Assembly: GCA_002786915.1 (NCBI GenBank)
Contig: PCUV01000032.1
Coordinates: 107,279 to 171,278, forward strand
Reading direction: 5' to 3'
DNA: 64,000 bases
Origin: Comamonadaceae bacterium CG12_big_fil_rev_8_21_14_0_65_59_15
Lineage (GTDB): Bacteria > Pseudomonadota > Gammaproteobacteria > Burkholderiales > Burkholderiaceae_C
The translations under genes and the position numbers were made by a program. A model generated the notes under the pieces. That model was not told the DNA's origin and ran no database searches. It saw only the letters and a program-made list of their open reading frames with translations. Below, piece after piece: positions 7,675 through 16,410 of this stretch (position 1 is the stretch's first letter; the number at the start of each line of letters is the position of its first letter).

Positions 7675-9027
7675 TCAGGCCAATTCTTCCTTGCGGATGC
7701 GGGTAATGGGCTGCAACACGCTGGGCAGCGCCTGCATCTGCGCTATTGCCGTGTTCATCTTGGCCTCCTGGCAGTCGTGGGTGAGGATGATCACGTCAGT
7801 CTGCGCCACCTTGGCCCCGGCTGACACTTCGTCGGCTTCGCGCTGCAGTACCGCGTCGATGCTGATGCCCGCCTCGGCCAGGATGCCGGTCACACGTGCC
7901 AGCACGCCAGTCTCGTCGGCCACGCGCAAGCGCAGGTAGTAGCTGGTGACCACCTCGCCCATCGGCAGCACTTTGATGTCGCTCATGGCGTTGGGTTGAA
8001 AAGCCAGATGCGGCACACGGTGCAATGGGTCGGCACTTTGCAGGCGCGTGATATCGACCAGGTCGGCAATCACCGCGCTGGCCGTGGGCTCGGAGCCCGC
8101 GCCCTTGCCGTAGTACAGCGTCGTACCCACAGCATCGCCCTGCACCACCACGGCGTTCATGGCACCTTCCACATTGGCAATCAAGCGCTTGACCGGGATC
8201 AGACACGGGTGCACACGCAGCTCAATGCCGTCTGGCTGGCCCTTGGTCGCGTCGCCCTGGCGACGCTTCGTTATCCCCAGCAACTTGATGCGGTAGCCCA
8301 GTTGCTCGGCGTACTTGATATCGGCCGCGCCCAGCTTGGTGATGCCTTCGATATAAGCTTTGTCAAACTGCACCGGCACGCCAAAGGCAATGGCGCTCAT
8401 CAACGTGGCCTTATGGGCGGCATCCACACCTTCAATGTCAAACGTGGGGTCGGCCTCGGCATAGCCCAAGCGTTGTGCTTCCTTCAAAACCACATCAAAG
8501 TCCAGACCCTTGTCGCGCATCTCGCTCAGAATAAAGTTGGTGGTGCCGTTGATGATGCCGGCAATCCACTGGATACGGTTGGCCGTGAGCCCCTCGCGCA
8601 GCGCCTTGATGATCGGGATGCCCCCGGCCACTGCGGCTTCAAACGCCACCATCACGCCTTTGGCCGATGCTGCGGCAAAAATCTCGGTACCGTGCACGGC
8701 CAACAGCGCCTTGTTGGCGGTGACGACGTGTTTGCCAGCGGCAATGGCCTCCAGCACCAACGTTTTGGCGATACCGTAGCCACCGATGAGCTCGATGACA
8801 ATGTCGATGTCGGGGTTGGCAATCACGGCGCGCGCGTCGTTCACCACCTGTACGTCGGGCCCAACCAAGCTGCGCGCGCGCTCAACATTGAGGTCGGCCA
8901 CCATGGTGATTTCGATACCGCGACCGGCGCGACGTTTGATTTCTTGCTGGTTGCGAGCCAGCACGTTGAACGTGCCCGAACCCACCACCCCAATGCCCAA
9001 CAGGCCCACTTGAACAGGTTTCATCAT
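7675..9027 (-). CDS. hom: Homoserine dehydrogenase
   Basis: A 450-residue NAD(P)-dependent enzyme that reduces aspartate semialdehyde to homoserine, the branch point to threonine and methionine. The Rossmann motif GLLGIGVVGSGTF is near residue 8. The catalytic domain carries GIINGTTNFILSEM and AEADPTFDIEGVDAAHK, and an ACT domain follows from about residue 365 (LRVADETGVLARVTGIL), the site of threonine feedback in this family. Two ATG codons lie in tandem (9027 and 9024). It lies between alaT upstream and vapBC-thrC downstream on the same strand. Confidence 0.96.
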   Translation of the reverse strand: MMKPVQVGLLGIGVVGSGTFNVLARNQQEIKRRAGRGIEITMVADLNVERARSLVGPDVQVVNDARAVIANPDIDIVIELIGGYGIAKTLVLEAIAAGKHVVTANKALLAVHGTEIFAAASAKGVMVAFEAAVAGGIPIIKALREGLTANRIQWIAGIINGTTNFILSEMRDKGLDFDVVLKEAQRLGYAEADPTFDIEGVDAAHKATLMSAIAFGVPVQFDKAYIEGITKLGAADIKYAEQLGYRIKLLGITKRRQGDATKGQPDGIELRVHPCLIPVKRLIANVEGAMNAVVVQGDAVGTTLYYGKGAGSEPTASAVIADLVDITRLQSADPLHRVPHLAFQPNAMSDIKVLPMGEVVTSYYLRLRVADETGVLARVTGILAEAGISIDAVLQREADEVSAGAKVAQTDVIILTHDCQEAKMNTAIAQMQALPSVLQPITRIRKEELA

Positions 9028-9045
9028 TCGATCAGTCTTATAAGT

Positions 9046-9089
9046 AAAAAAGGGCTCTAGACGTTGTGGAATAAGCGTGAGAAGCTATT
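9046..9089 (-). repeat. Short dispersed repeat, copy D
   Basis: On the minus strand it starts AATAGCTTCTCACGCTTATT and ends AACGTCTAGAGCCC followed by six T. It fills most of the 77-bp gap between the alaT stop and the hom start, and lies within 20 bases of the hom start codon. Confidence 0.6.
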
Positions 9090-9104
9090 GAAAATGTAAT
9101 AAAT

Positions 9105-10331
9105 TCAATTGCTGTGGCGCTTGCGGTAACTCTCCAGAAACTTCGCCACACGGCCAATGGCTTCACGCAGATCGTCTTCATGCGGCAAAAACACCATGCG
9201 AAAATGGTCCGGCGCGGGCCAATTGAAGCCCGTGCCCTGCACCAGCATGACCTTGGTTTCTTGCAGCAGTTCCAGAAAGAATTGCTGGTCGTCTTCAATC
9301 GGGTACATCGCCGGATCCAGACGTGGGAACATGTACAACGCAGCCTGCGGCTTGACACAGGTCACCCCTGGAATGGCGGTCAACAATTCATACGCCAGAT
9401 CACGCTGGCGGCGCAGGCGACCGCCCTCACACACCAGGTCGTTGATGCTCTGGTAACCGCCCAGCGCGGTCTGGATGGCGTATTGCCCCGGCACGTTGGA
9501 ACACAGCCGCATGTTGGAGAGCATGTTCAGGCCTTCGATGTAGTCGCGCGCCGGTTTCTTGTCGCCCGAAACAATCATCCACCCGGCGCGGTAACCGCAC
9601 GAGCGGTAACTTTTGGAAAGCGAGTTGAAGGTGAGCGTCAGGACGTCTTCGCTCAACGAGCCAATCGCCGTGTGCTGCGCACCGTCGTACAACACCTTGT
9701 CATAGACCTCGTCGGCAAAAATCACCAGATTGAACTCGCGTGCAATCGCCACCAGTTCTTGCAGCAGATCGTCCGAGTACAACGCGCCCGTCGGGTTGTT
9801 GGGGTTGATCACCACCAGCCCTTTGGTGCGTGGTGTGATCTTGGCGCGGATGTCGGCGAGGTCGGGCATCCAGCCGTTGGCCTCGTCACACAGGTAGTGC
9901 ACGGGTGTGCCGCCCGACAGGCTGGCCGCCGCCGTCCACAGCGGATAGTCGGGGGCAGGCAGCAAAATTTCGTCACCGTCGTCCAGCAAACCGTTGGTGG
10001 CCATCACAATCAGTTCGCTAGCACCGTTGCCCAGATAAATGTCGTCCAGCGTGACGCCCTTGATGCCCTGTTTTTGGGTTTCGTGCATGACGGCTTTGCG
10101 CGCTGCAAAAATGCCTTTACTGTCGGAGTAGCCGGCCGAGTTGGGCAGGTTGCGGATCATGTCCTGCTGAATTTCTTCTGGCGAATCGAACCCAAACACC
10201 GCCAGGTTACCAATATTGAGCTTGATGATCTTGTGACCATCTTCTTCCATCTGGCGCGCAGCGTCCATGATCGGCCCGCGAATGTCGTAGCACACGTTGG
10301 CCAGTTTGGCTGATTTGTGAATGGTTTTCAA
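9105..10331 (-). CDS. alaT: Alanine-type aminotransferase AlaT (TTG start)
   Basis: A 408-residue class I PLP aminotransferase of the AlaT group, which makes alanine from pyruvate and glutamate. Key blocks are KLANVCYDIRGP near the N-terminus, INPNNPTGALYS, the FADEVYDKVLYDG block, and the PLP lysine in NSLSKSYRSCGYRAGWM. The start is most likely TTG at 10331: it has a GGAGG site at 4-5 bases and gives the family N-terminus LKTIHKSAKLAN. The longer frame up to 10400 would overlap the divergent gene. alaT upstream of hom-thrC is a usual Burkholderiales arrangement. Confidence 0.92.
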   Translation of the reverse strand: MKTIHKSAKLANVCYDIRGPIMDAARQMEEDGHKIIKLNIGNLAVFGFDSPEEIQQDMIRNLPNSAGYSDSKGIFAARKAVMHETQKQGIKGVTLDDIYLGNGASELIVMATNGLLDDGDEILLPAPDYPLWTAAASLSGGTPVHYLCDEANGWMPDLADIRAKITPRTKGLVVINPNNPTGALYSDDLLQELVAIAREFNLVIFADEVYDKVLYDGAQHTAIGSLSEDVLTLTFNSLSKSYRSCGYRAGWMIVSGDKKPARDYIEGLNMLSNMRLCSNVPGQYAIQTALGGYQSINDLVCEGGRLRRQRDLAYELLTAIPGVTCVKPQAALYMFPRLDPAMYPIEDDQQFFLELLQETKVMLVQGTGFNWPAPDHFRMVFLPHEDDLREAIGRVAKFLESYRKRHSN

Positions 10332-10398
10332 AGTCCCTCCGGAAGCAGTCTGCACACGGGTGAAACCTATAATTTGAACACAAGTTTTTCGATCAACC
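10332..10398. promoter_or_regulatory. Divergent promoter region of alaT and the Mth938-like gene
   Basis: This 67-bp gap separates two diverging genes, so both promoters should lie here or nearby. A perfect TATAAT is seen on the plus strand at 10368-10373, but without a good -35 box. On the minus strand TTGATC and TTATAG lie 18 bases apart, a possible alaT promoter. Confidence 0.35.
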
Positions 10399-10767
10399 AT
10401 GAAATTTCATCCCGACATCGCCAGCAACAACACCATTCACGGCTATGGGTCGGACTGGATCCAGGTAGGCGACGAAAAAATAACACATAGTGTGGTGCTG
10501 AGCTCTCGCGGTGAACACTTCGCTTGGCACTGCGAACGCTTTGAAGACCTGACAGCAGCGCACTTTGAGCAATTGGCGCGGCTGCAAACCGAGCTGGTGA
10601 TTTTTGGCAGTGGCGACAAGTTGCGCTTTGTCAGCCCGGCACTCACCCAGGCATTGATCATCCAGCAGATCGGACTGGAAACCATGGATACACCGGCCGC
10701 CTGCCGCACTTACAATGTGCTGGCTAACGAGGGGCGCATCGTCGCCTGCGCTCTGCTGATGCGTTAA
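10399..10767 (+). CDS. Mth938-like domain protein (DUF498)
   Basis: A 122-residue protein of the Mth938/Xcc1710-like family, a compact alpha/beta fold of unknown biochemical role. The family hallmarks are the opening KFHPD..NTIHGYG, the central LVIFGSGDKLRFVSP, and the closing ETMDTPAACRTYNVLANEGR. No catalytic residues can be assigned. Some relatives of the fold (NDUFAF3 in mitochondria) assist complex I assembly, but that cannot be carried over here. It is divergent from alaT and is followed after 100 bp by bcp. Confidence 0.85.
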   Translation: MKFHPDIASNNTIHGYGSDWIQVGDEKITHSVVLSSRGEHFAWHCERFEDLTAAHFEQLARLQTELVIFGSGDKLRFVSPALTQALIIQQIGLETMDTPAACRTYNVLANEGRIVACALLMR

Positions 10768-10867
10768 AATGCGGCTTTGCAGGTCGAGGGCGCAATAGCG
10801 CTATCGAAAAGGATAGTGTCCACGACCAGAGAGTTCGGCGCATCCTGTCACACGAGATTGAAGAACC

Positions 10868-11353
10868 ATGGCGATTGTTGTCAATAAACCCATTCCAGAA
10901 TTCGAATCCATGGCCACCGGTGGCGTGCGGGTCACCAACACCTCTCACTTAGGACACGTGGTTGTTCTGTACTTTTATCCCAAAGATAATACACCCGGCT
11001 GCACCACTGAAGCGATGCAGTTCCGCGACCGCTACCGCGATTTTGTGAAGGCCGGCGCGACCGTGTTTGGCGTGTCGCGTGACAACATGCGTTCGCACGA
11101 AGACTTCAAACTCAAGCTGGAACTGCCCTTTGAATTGATTGCAGACACGGAGGAAAAAATGTGCCACATGTTCGGCGTGGTCAAAAACAAGATCATGTAC
11201 GGCAAAAAAGTCAAAGGCATCGAACGCAGTACCTTCCTGATTGGCGCAGACGGGTGCCTCAAAGAAGAGTGGCGCGGGCTGAAGGTGCCCGGCCACGTTG
11301 ACGAGGTGCTGCACGCTGTAAAAGCGCTGAAAAAGACCGCTATTGCAGCCTGA
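10868..11353 (+). CDS. bcp: Thiol peroxidase Bcp (peroxiredoxin)
   Basis: A 161-residue peroxiredoxin of the AhpC/TSA superfamily that reduces hydrogen peroxide and organic peroxides in the cytoplasm. The peroxidatic cysteine is Cys45 in DNTPGCTTEAMQFRD. The second cysteine five residues later, present in E. coli Bcp, is a methionine here, so the enzyme is a 1-Cys form or uses another cysteine (EEKMCHMFG or DGCLKEEW). A clear intrinsic terminator follows at 11439. Confidence 0.92.
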   Translation: MAIVVNKPIPEFESMATGGVRVTNTSHLGHVVVLYFYPKDNTPGCTTEAMQFRDRYRDFVKAGATVFGVSRDNMRSHEDFKLKLELPFELIADTEEKMCHMFGVVKNKIMYGKKVKGIERSTFLIGADGCLKEEWRGLKVPGHVDEVLHAVKALKKTAIAA

Positions 11354-11438
11354 GGTTTTTCTGCGACCGCGCCTTCATGCAATGGGTCGTGCATAATCGT
11401 TTGCATGCCGTTGAACGTTGTATTGGTTCTGTTTGAAG

Positions 11439-11474
11439 CAGCCGCCGTGGCGACACGGCGGCTGTTCTGTTTTT
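11439..11474 (+). terminator. Intrinsic terminator after bcp
   Basis: A perfect 11-bp stem, CAGCCGCCGTG (11439-11449) with CACGGCGGCTG (11454-11464), has a GCGA tetraloop and is followed by TTCTGTTTTT. It lies 86 bp after the bcp stop and 36 bp before the PhoH-family start, so the two genes are probably transcribed separately. Confidence 0.85.
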
Positions 11475-11509
11475 GACTCGACGCCTTGCTGCGTCCACTG
11501 AAAGCCCTC

Positions 11510-13171
11510 ATGCCACTGCCCCCTGCCCCTTCCAAGCGTGCTGCCTTGCTCTCGGTCAAAGACTACGAAGCCGTGCCACAAAAGCGCCCCAAGCTTGCAG
11601 ACTCCAATGCGCTGCTGCCCCCGGCCATTCCACCAGCGCAGGCACAGGCCGTCAAGATTGCTCTTACGCCTGCGGTGACCGTTGCGCCCGATGTTTCCAG
11701 CGTCGCAAAATCGGTGCAACCAGACAAGGCGACCATTGCCAAGACGGTGGCACAGCGCAAAACCAAATCTCGGCGCATATTGGGTAACGCACGGCTGTTT
11801 GTGCTCGACACCAATGTGTTGTTGCACGACCCCAGTTGTCTGTTCCGTTTTGAAGAACACGATATCTTCCTGCCCATGATCGTGCTCGAAGAACTCGATG
11901 CACACAAAAAAGGCATGACCGAAGTGGCCCGTAACGGCCGTCAGGTGAGCCGTTCGCTGGACGCACTGGCTGAAAACCAGAAAGCCGACATTACCCAGGG
12001 CTTGCCGCTGGCCAGTACGGGCCACATTGAAGCGGGCGGGCGGCTGTTTTTTCAAACCCAGTTGCTGCAATACGCCCTGCCCGCCAGCTTGCCACAAGGC
12101 AAGGCAGACAACCAGATTCTGGGTGTGGTCGAAGCGCTGAGCAAACAAATGGCATCGCGCGAGGTGGTGCTGGTGTCCAAAGACATCAACATGCGCGTCA
12201 AGGCGCGCGCCATGGGCTTGTCCACCGATGATTACCAGAACGACAAAACGCTGGAAGACGGTGACTTGCTGTATTCGGGTTCTTTTGCCCTGCCCGCTGA
12301 TTTCTGGAGCACGCACGGCAACGCGGTGGAAAGCTGGCAGCAAGGCGCACACACGTTTTACCGCGTCAGCGGACCCGTGGTGCCGCAGTTGCTGGTGAAC
12401 CAGTTTGTCTATTTCGAGGCACCGGGCGAGCCCAGTCTGTACGCTCGCGTGACCGAAATCCGGGGCAAGGTGGCCGTGCTGAAGACGCTGCGCGACTTTA
12501 CCCACCTGAAAAATGCTGTTTGGGGCATTACCACGCGCAACCGCGAACAAAACTTTGCCATGAACCTGCTGATGGACCCCGAGGTGGACTTTGTCACACT
12601 GACCGGCCAGGCTGGTACCGGCAAAACGCTGTTGGCGCTGGCATCCGGTCTGACCCAGGTGCTGGATGAACGGCGCTACACCGAAATCATCGTGACCCGC
12701 GCCACCGTCAGCGTGGGCGAAGACATCGGCTTTTTGCCCGGCTCTGAAGAAGAAAAAATGGGACCCTGGATGGGTGCCCTGGACGACAACCTGGAGGTGC
12801 TGGGCAAGACCGATACGGCTGCGGGCGAGTGGGGACGCGCGGCGACCAACGAGCTGATCCGCAGCCGCATCAAGATCAAGAGCATGAACTTCATGCGCGG
12901 ACGCACCTTTTTGAACAAGTACGTCATCATTGACGAGGCACAGAACCTGACACCCAAACAGATGAAAACGCTGATTACCCGCGCCGGCCCGGGTACCAAG
13001 ATCATCTGCATGGGCAACATCGCCCAGATTGACACACCGTACTTGACCGAGGGCTCGTCGGGCCTGACCTACGCGGTGGACAAATTCAAGGGCTGGGCAC
13101 ACAGCGGTCACATCACGCTGGCGCGTGGTGAACGATCGCGGCTGGCGGATTTTGCGAGCGAAGTCCTCTAA
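11510..13171 (+). CDS. PIN-PhoH ATPase (PhoH2-type)
   Basis: A 553-residue fusion. After a low-complexity N-terminal region of about 90 residues comes a PIN-like nuclease domain (ARLFVLDTNVLLHDP, Asp100) and then a PhoH helicase-like ATPase with Walker A GQAGTGKT (about residue 366) and Walker B IIDEAQN (about 475). PhoH2 proteins of other bacteria unwind and cleave RNA; the same activity here is inferred. The ATG at 11510 is preferred over a TTG eight codons upstream. It has no antitoxin-like partner and stands alone behind a terminator, converging on dnaB. Confidence 0.9.
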   Translation: MPLPPAPSKRAALLSVKDYEAVPQKRPKLADSNALLPPAIPPAQAQAVKIALTPAVTVAPDVSSVAKSVQPDKATIAKTVAQRKTKSRRILGNARLFVLDTNVLLHDPSCLFRFEEHDIFLPMIVLEELDAHKKGMTEVARNGRQVSRSLDALAENQKADITQGLPLASTGHIEAGGRLFFQTQLLQYALPASLPQGKADNQILGVVEALSKQMASREVVLVSKDINMRVKARAMGLSTDDYQNDKTLEDGDLLYSGSFALPADFWSTHGNAVESWQQGAHTFYRVSGPVVPQLLVNQFVYFEAPGEPSLYARVTEIRGKVAVLKTLRDFTHLKNAVWGITTRNREQNFAMNLLMDPEVDFVTLTGQAGTGKTLLALASGLTQVLDERRYTEIIVTRATVSVGEDIGFLPGSEEEKMGPWMGALDDNLEVLGKTDTAAGEWGRAATNELIRSRIKIKSMNFMRGRTFLNKYVIIDEAQNLTPKQMKTLITRAGPGTKIICMGNIAQIDTPYLTEGSSGLTYAVDKFKGWAHSGHITLARGERSRLADFASEVL

Positions 13172-13223
13172 TTAGTTGGGGGCAGAGCACGTCGCTCGCG
13201 CGAGTGGTCTGACCCTCAAGGTA

Positions 13224-14642
13224 TCAAAAGTCTCCACTGGCACCGGTGGCAAGCGACTCAAACTTGGTGATCTTGTTCAAGAAAGCCAACTTGACGACGC
13301 CGGTCGGGCCATTACGTTGCTTGGCAATGATGACTTCAGCCACACCGGGTTCCTTGCACGCGTCTTTTGTGTAGTACTCGTCACGGTAGATGAACATGAT
13401 GATATCGGCGTCCTGCTCAATGGCACCAGACTCACGCAAGTCGCTCATCATCGGGCGCTTGTCCGGACGGGTCTCAACGCTACGGTTGAGCTGGGACAGC
13501 GCAATCACCGGACACTTCAGCTCTTTGGCCAGCATCTTTAATCCGCGTGAAATTTCGCCCAGTTCGGTAGCACGGTTTTCACCATCACTGCTGTCAGAGC
13601 CGCTCATCAGCTGTAGGTAATCCACCACGATCAAGCCGAGCTGACCACACTGGCGCGCCAGGCGCCTGGCGTTGGCGCGCAGTTCGCTGGAGTTCAGCCC
13701 TGCGGTTTCGTCGATGTGCAAGGAGATGGTGCGTAGTTTTTCAATCGCTTCTGTCAGACGCGGCCATTCGTCGGTGGTGAGCTTGCCGGTGCGCAAATGT
13801 CCCTGGTCAATGCGACCGATCGAACCCACAATGCGCACCGCCAGTTGCGCTGCACCCATTTCCATCGAGAACACCGCAACCGGGAGGCCTTCATTCAAAG
13901 CAACATGCTCTGCGATGTTGATTGCCAGCGCCGTCTTGCCCATGGACGGGCGCGCCGCCAACACCACCAGATCACCCGCCTGAAGGCCCGCCGTCAAACG
14001 ATCCAGGTCATAAAACCCGGTGGGTACGCCGGTCACGTCGTTGGGGTTATCGGCCATTTGCTGAACACGGTCAAGCAATTCCACCACCAACGTGTCCATG
14101 GTCTGAAAACCTTGTTTGGTGCGCGCACCTTCTTCACCAATATTGAAGATTTTTTGCTCGGCTTCATCCAAAATGGACGCCACCGGCCGCCCCTTGGGGT
14201 TGAAGGCATTGGCCGAAATTTCTTCGCTCGTGGTCACCAGCTTGCGCAGAATGGATCGGTCACGCACGATCTCTGCGTAACGGCGAATGTTGCCGGTGCT
14301 GGGAACGTACTGCGCCAGCGCATTGAGGTAACCCAAGCCACCCATTTCCTCGGCCTTACCCAGGCTTTGCAAGTGCTCATTGACCGTGATCACGTCCGCC
14401 GGTTTGGACGCATTGATCAGCGTACTCATGGCGGCAAAAACGGCGCGGTGCTCGTAGCGGTAAAAATCGTTTTCGGTCAACACGTCGCTGACCCGGTCCC
14501 ACGCCGAGTTGTCTAGCAACAGGCCCCCCAGCACACTCGATTCAGCCTCCAGCGAATGCGGTGGGATACGCAGCTGCGCCACCTGGCGATCAGCCGGGAA
14601 ACTGTCTTGCAGGAGTGAAAATTCAGAGAGGTCGGCAGACAT
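13224..14642 (-). CDS. dnaB: Replicative DNA helicase DnaB
   Basis: A 472-residue hexameric RecA-fold helicase that unwinds DNA at the replication fork. The N-terminal domain starts at about residue 23 (RIPPHSLEAESSVLGGLL). The helicase core has Walker A ARPSMGKTALA near residue 232 and the Walker B region LIVVDYLQLM. The arginine-rich end includes IAKQRNGPTGVVKLAF. Length is usual for the family. It lies downstream of the ribosomal genes rpsF-priB-rpsR-rplI, a common bacterial arrangement, but a terminator after rplI and a 176-bp gap suggest its own promoter. Confidence 0.97.
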   Translation of the reverse strand: MSADLSEFSLLQDSFPADRQVAQLRIPPHSLEAESSVLGGLLLDNSAWDRVSDVLTENDFYRYEHRAVFAAMSTLINASKPADVITVNEHLQSLGKAEEMGGLGYLNALAQYVPSTGNIRRYAEIVRDRSILRKLVTTSEEISANAFNPKGRPVASILDEAEQKIFNIGEEGARTKQGFQTMDTLVVELLDRVQQMADNPNDVTGVPTGFYDLDRLTAGLQAGDLVVLAARPSMGKTALAINIAEHVALNEGLPVAVFSMEMGAAQLAVRIVGSIGRIDQGHLRTGKLTTDEWPRLTEAIEKLRTISLHIDETAGLNSSELRANARRLARQCGQLGLIVVDYLQLMSGSDSSDGENRATELGEISRGLKMLAKELKCPVIALSQLNRSVETRPDKRPMMSDLRESGAIEQDADIIMFIYRDEYYTKDACKEPGVAEVIIAKQRNGPTGVVKLAFLNKITKFESLATGASGDF

Positions 14643-14721
14643 GAGTGGACTCTTTCAGCTCTGCATCGTACGGGTTTGGCTGACAGGTGTCGAGTGACAA
14701 GCTGGGGACAAGTTGGACGAA

Positions 14722-14749
14722 GTCGGTGCACAAGCTGTGCAAATCCGAC
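14722..14749. other. Long imperfect palindrome upstream of dnaB
   Basis: GTCGG-TGCACA-AGC-TGTGCA-aat-CCGAC: a perfect 6+3+6 inverted repeat (14727-14741) extended by a further 5-bp stem (14722-14726 with 14745-14749). It lies 80-107 bp upstream of the dnaB start. It could be an operator or the top of an mRNA leader hairpin. No DnaA box consensus was seen in it. Confidence 0.45.
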
Positions 14750-14768
14750 CTATTTTTAAAATTCCAAC

Positions 14769-14800
14769 AAAAAAGCCGCCGGGGCTTGCACCGAGGCGGC
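14769..14800 (-). terminator. Intrinsic terminator after rplI
   Basis: On the minus strand GCCGCC and GGCGGC form a stem with additional GG/CC pairs inside, followed by six T. It lies about 18 bases past the rplI stop and should end the rpsF-priB-rpsR-rplI transcript before dnaB. Confidence 0.75.
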
Positions 14801-14818
14801 CGGTTAAAGTGGAAAAAA

Positions 14819-15271
14819 TCAGGCAGATTCGCCGTACACCGACACGGTGATGTCGACCACTACATCAGTGTGCAAAACCACGCTGATGGTGCTGTCACCC
14901 ACCACTTTGATATGACCATTGGGCATACGGATTTGCGCTTTGGCAACCGGGAAGCCGGCCTTGGTCAACTCTTCGGCGATGTCAGCATTTGTGACAGAAC
15001 CAAACAGGCGACCATCGACACCGGCTTTTTGCGTCAGCTTGCACACGGTGCCAGCCAATTTTTCACCGACCGCCTGAGACTCAGCCAGCTTCGCAGCAGC
15101 GGCTTTTTCAAGCTCAGCGCGGCGCACTTCGAATTCCTTTTTTGCAGCTTCTGTGGCGCGGCGGGCACGACCCGACGGAATCAGAAAGTTGCGCGCGTAA
15201 CCGTCCTTGACACGAACGATTTCACCGAGAGTTCCAAGGTTCACCACCTTGTCGAGCAGAATGATTTGCAT
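14819..15271 (-). CDS. rplI: 50S ribosomal protein L9
   Basis: A 150-residue L9, a two-lobed 23S rRNA-binding protein with a long connecting helix. The N-terminal lobe shows the signature [20 protein letters not shown] (about residues 17-36). The helix is alanine/glutamate-rich, and the C-terminal lobe contains [16 protein letters not shown]. Length is standard. It follows rpsR by 12 bp and is the last gene of the four-gene unit. Confidence 0.97.
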   Translation of the reverse strand: MQIILLDKVVNLGTLGEIVRVKDGYARNFLIPSGRARRATEAAKKEFEVRRAELEKAAAAKLAESQAVGEKLAGTVCKLTQKAGVDGRLFGSVTNADIAEELTKAGFPVAKAQIRMPNGHIKVVGDSTISVVLHTDVVVDITVSVYGESA

Positions 15272-15283
15272 GGCGTTGATTCC

Positions 15284-15568
15284 TTAAATCTTGTGCTGGT
15301 CGCTGTAGGGCAGCAGAGCCAGAAAACGTGCGCGCTTGATAGCGGTGTTGAGCTGGCGCTGGAAAATAGCGCGCGTGCCGGTCAGGCGTGCCGGAATAAT
15401 CTTGCCATTTTCAGCGATGAAATCACGCAAAGTGTCGATGTCTTTGTAGTCAATTTCTTCAACGCCTGTCACCGTGAAGCGACAGAAGCGCTTGCGCTTG
15501 AACAGCAGATTTTGCGCGGGGCGCTTGGGGCGCTTGTCTTTGTTATTAAAACGTTTTGGTCCGGCCAT
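15284..15568 (-). CDS. rpsR: 30S ribosomal protein S18
   Basis: A 94-residue S18 of the small-subunit platform, with the conserved core [16 protein letters not shown] and the rRNA-binding end [15 protein letters not shown]. The ATG at 15568 ([16 protein letters not shown]) is preferred over a codon 15 bases upstream, because a GGAG site lies 7 bases before it. It sits between priB and rplI, as in most betaproteobacteria. Confidence 0.96.
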   Translation of the reverse strand: MAGPKRFNNKDKRPKRPAQNLLFKRKRFCRFTVTGVEEIDYKDIDTLRDFIAENGKIIPARLTGTRAIFQRQLNTAIKRARFLALLPYSDQHKI

Positions 15569-15598
15569 GATGGACTCCTTCAAATAGGGATAAATGCT

Positions 15599-15895
15599 TT
15601 ACTTTTGAACAAATTCTTGAATGTGAAACACCACATGCTTTGCGCCACGCGGCGTTGCCACAAAGCCCTTGAAATTCCAGTTGCTGCCAATGTTTTGCCT
15701 GGCCAGTTGCTCTGCCACCGACCCAAAAGCAACCGACTTGACGATGGCTTTCACTTGCCTGACTTGCCCCACCTCGGGTATCTGCGAATCGTGCTCCAGA
15801 CGTGCGTTGACGGCTGGAAGGCCCGAGGGCGTATAACGCAACGCGTCGATTTCGAGAATGCTGGCAGTCAGTTCAAGCTGGTTAACAGGGCTCAC
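15599..15895 (-). CDS. priB: Primosomal replication protein N (PriB), GTG start
   Basis: A single-strand-DNA-binding OB-fold protein that helps PriA restart stalled replication forks. The family core is NQLELTASILEIDALRYTPSGLP at the N-terminus, followed by ARQNIGSNWNFKGFVATPRG and the C-terminal HIQEF. The GTG at 15895 gives 98 residues, the normal PriB length, and lies 22 bases after rpsF. An ATG 22 codons upstream would overlap rpsF by over 40 bases and adds an atypical tail. The start is therefore inferred. Confidence 0.9.
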   Translation of the reverse strand: MSPVNQLELTASILEIDALRYTPSGLPAVNARLEHDSQIPEVGQVRQVKAIVKSVAFGSVAEQLARQNIGSNWNFKGFVATPRGAKHVVFHIQEFVQK

Positions 15896-15917
15896 TGTTT
15901 GCTGGAACGCTGGGGCT

Positions 15918-16283
15918 TCAAGCTTGGTATTCGGCTTGCTGGGTCTTGCGGGCGTCTTCACGCTCCACCGTCTTCATCATCGACGAAGGACCGGTATCCG
16001 CTTTTTTCTTGAGCACGGTCAGGTGACGTAACACGGCGTCATTGAACTTGAAGGCGTGCTCCAGATCAGCCATGACCGTCTGATCGGCTTCAATGTTGAT
16101 GCACAGGTAATGAGACTTGGCCAGCTTGTTGATCATATACACCATCTGGCGACGACCCCAGTCTTCAACTCGGTGCACTTTGCCGCCGCCGGCAACGATC
16201 ATGCCCTTGTAGCGTTCCAGCATGGCCGGAACTTGTTCGCTCTGATCCGGGTGGATCATGAGAATGATTTCATAATGACGCAT
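15918..16283 (-). CDS. rpsF: 30S ribosomal protein S6
   Basis: A 121-residue S6, which pairs with S18 on the small-subunit platform. The N-terminus [19 protein letters not shown] and the block [18 protein letters not shown] are diagnostic. The ATG at 16283 is preceded by a purine-rich ribosome site (GAAGGAGTATCG). It is the first gene of the rpsF-priB-rpsR-rplI unit; the promoter should lie in the 127 bp before the symporter gene end. Confidence 0.97.
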   Translation of the reverse strand: MRHYEIILMIHPDQSEQVPAMLERYKGMIVAGGGKVHRVEDWGRRQMVYMINKLAKSHYLCINIEADQTVMADLEHAFKFNDAVLRHLTVLKKKADTGPSSMMKTVEREDARKTQQAEYQA

Positions 16284-16410
16284 CGATACTCCTTCTGGAC
16301 AAACCTCTGTCGAGGCAAAAAGCCACCCCCAGCGTCGACATGGGGTGTGGCAAGGTGAGCCGATGATTATAGCCAAAGCGCCACCGTCAGCCGCTCTGGC
16401 AAGAAAAGGG

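Noticed and set aside
2122-9027. The hom to moaE run as a horizontally acquired island because it contains vapBC and repeats
   Set aside because: Base composition and codon use look like the rest of the window, and apart from vapBC the gene order is the normal Burkholderiales one. There are no flanking integrase, tRNA or direct repeats.
11375-13111. A 578-codon open frame on the minus strand opposite the PhoH-family gene
   Set aside because: It has no recognisable domain and spans the bcp terminator and the PIN-PhoH gene start; an antisense shadow.
13171-13224. CTCGCGCGAG palindrome between the PIN-PhoH gene and dnaB as a terminator
   Set aside because: No T-run and a short, self-complementary core only; cannot be supported.
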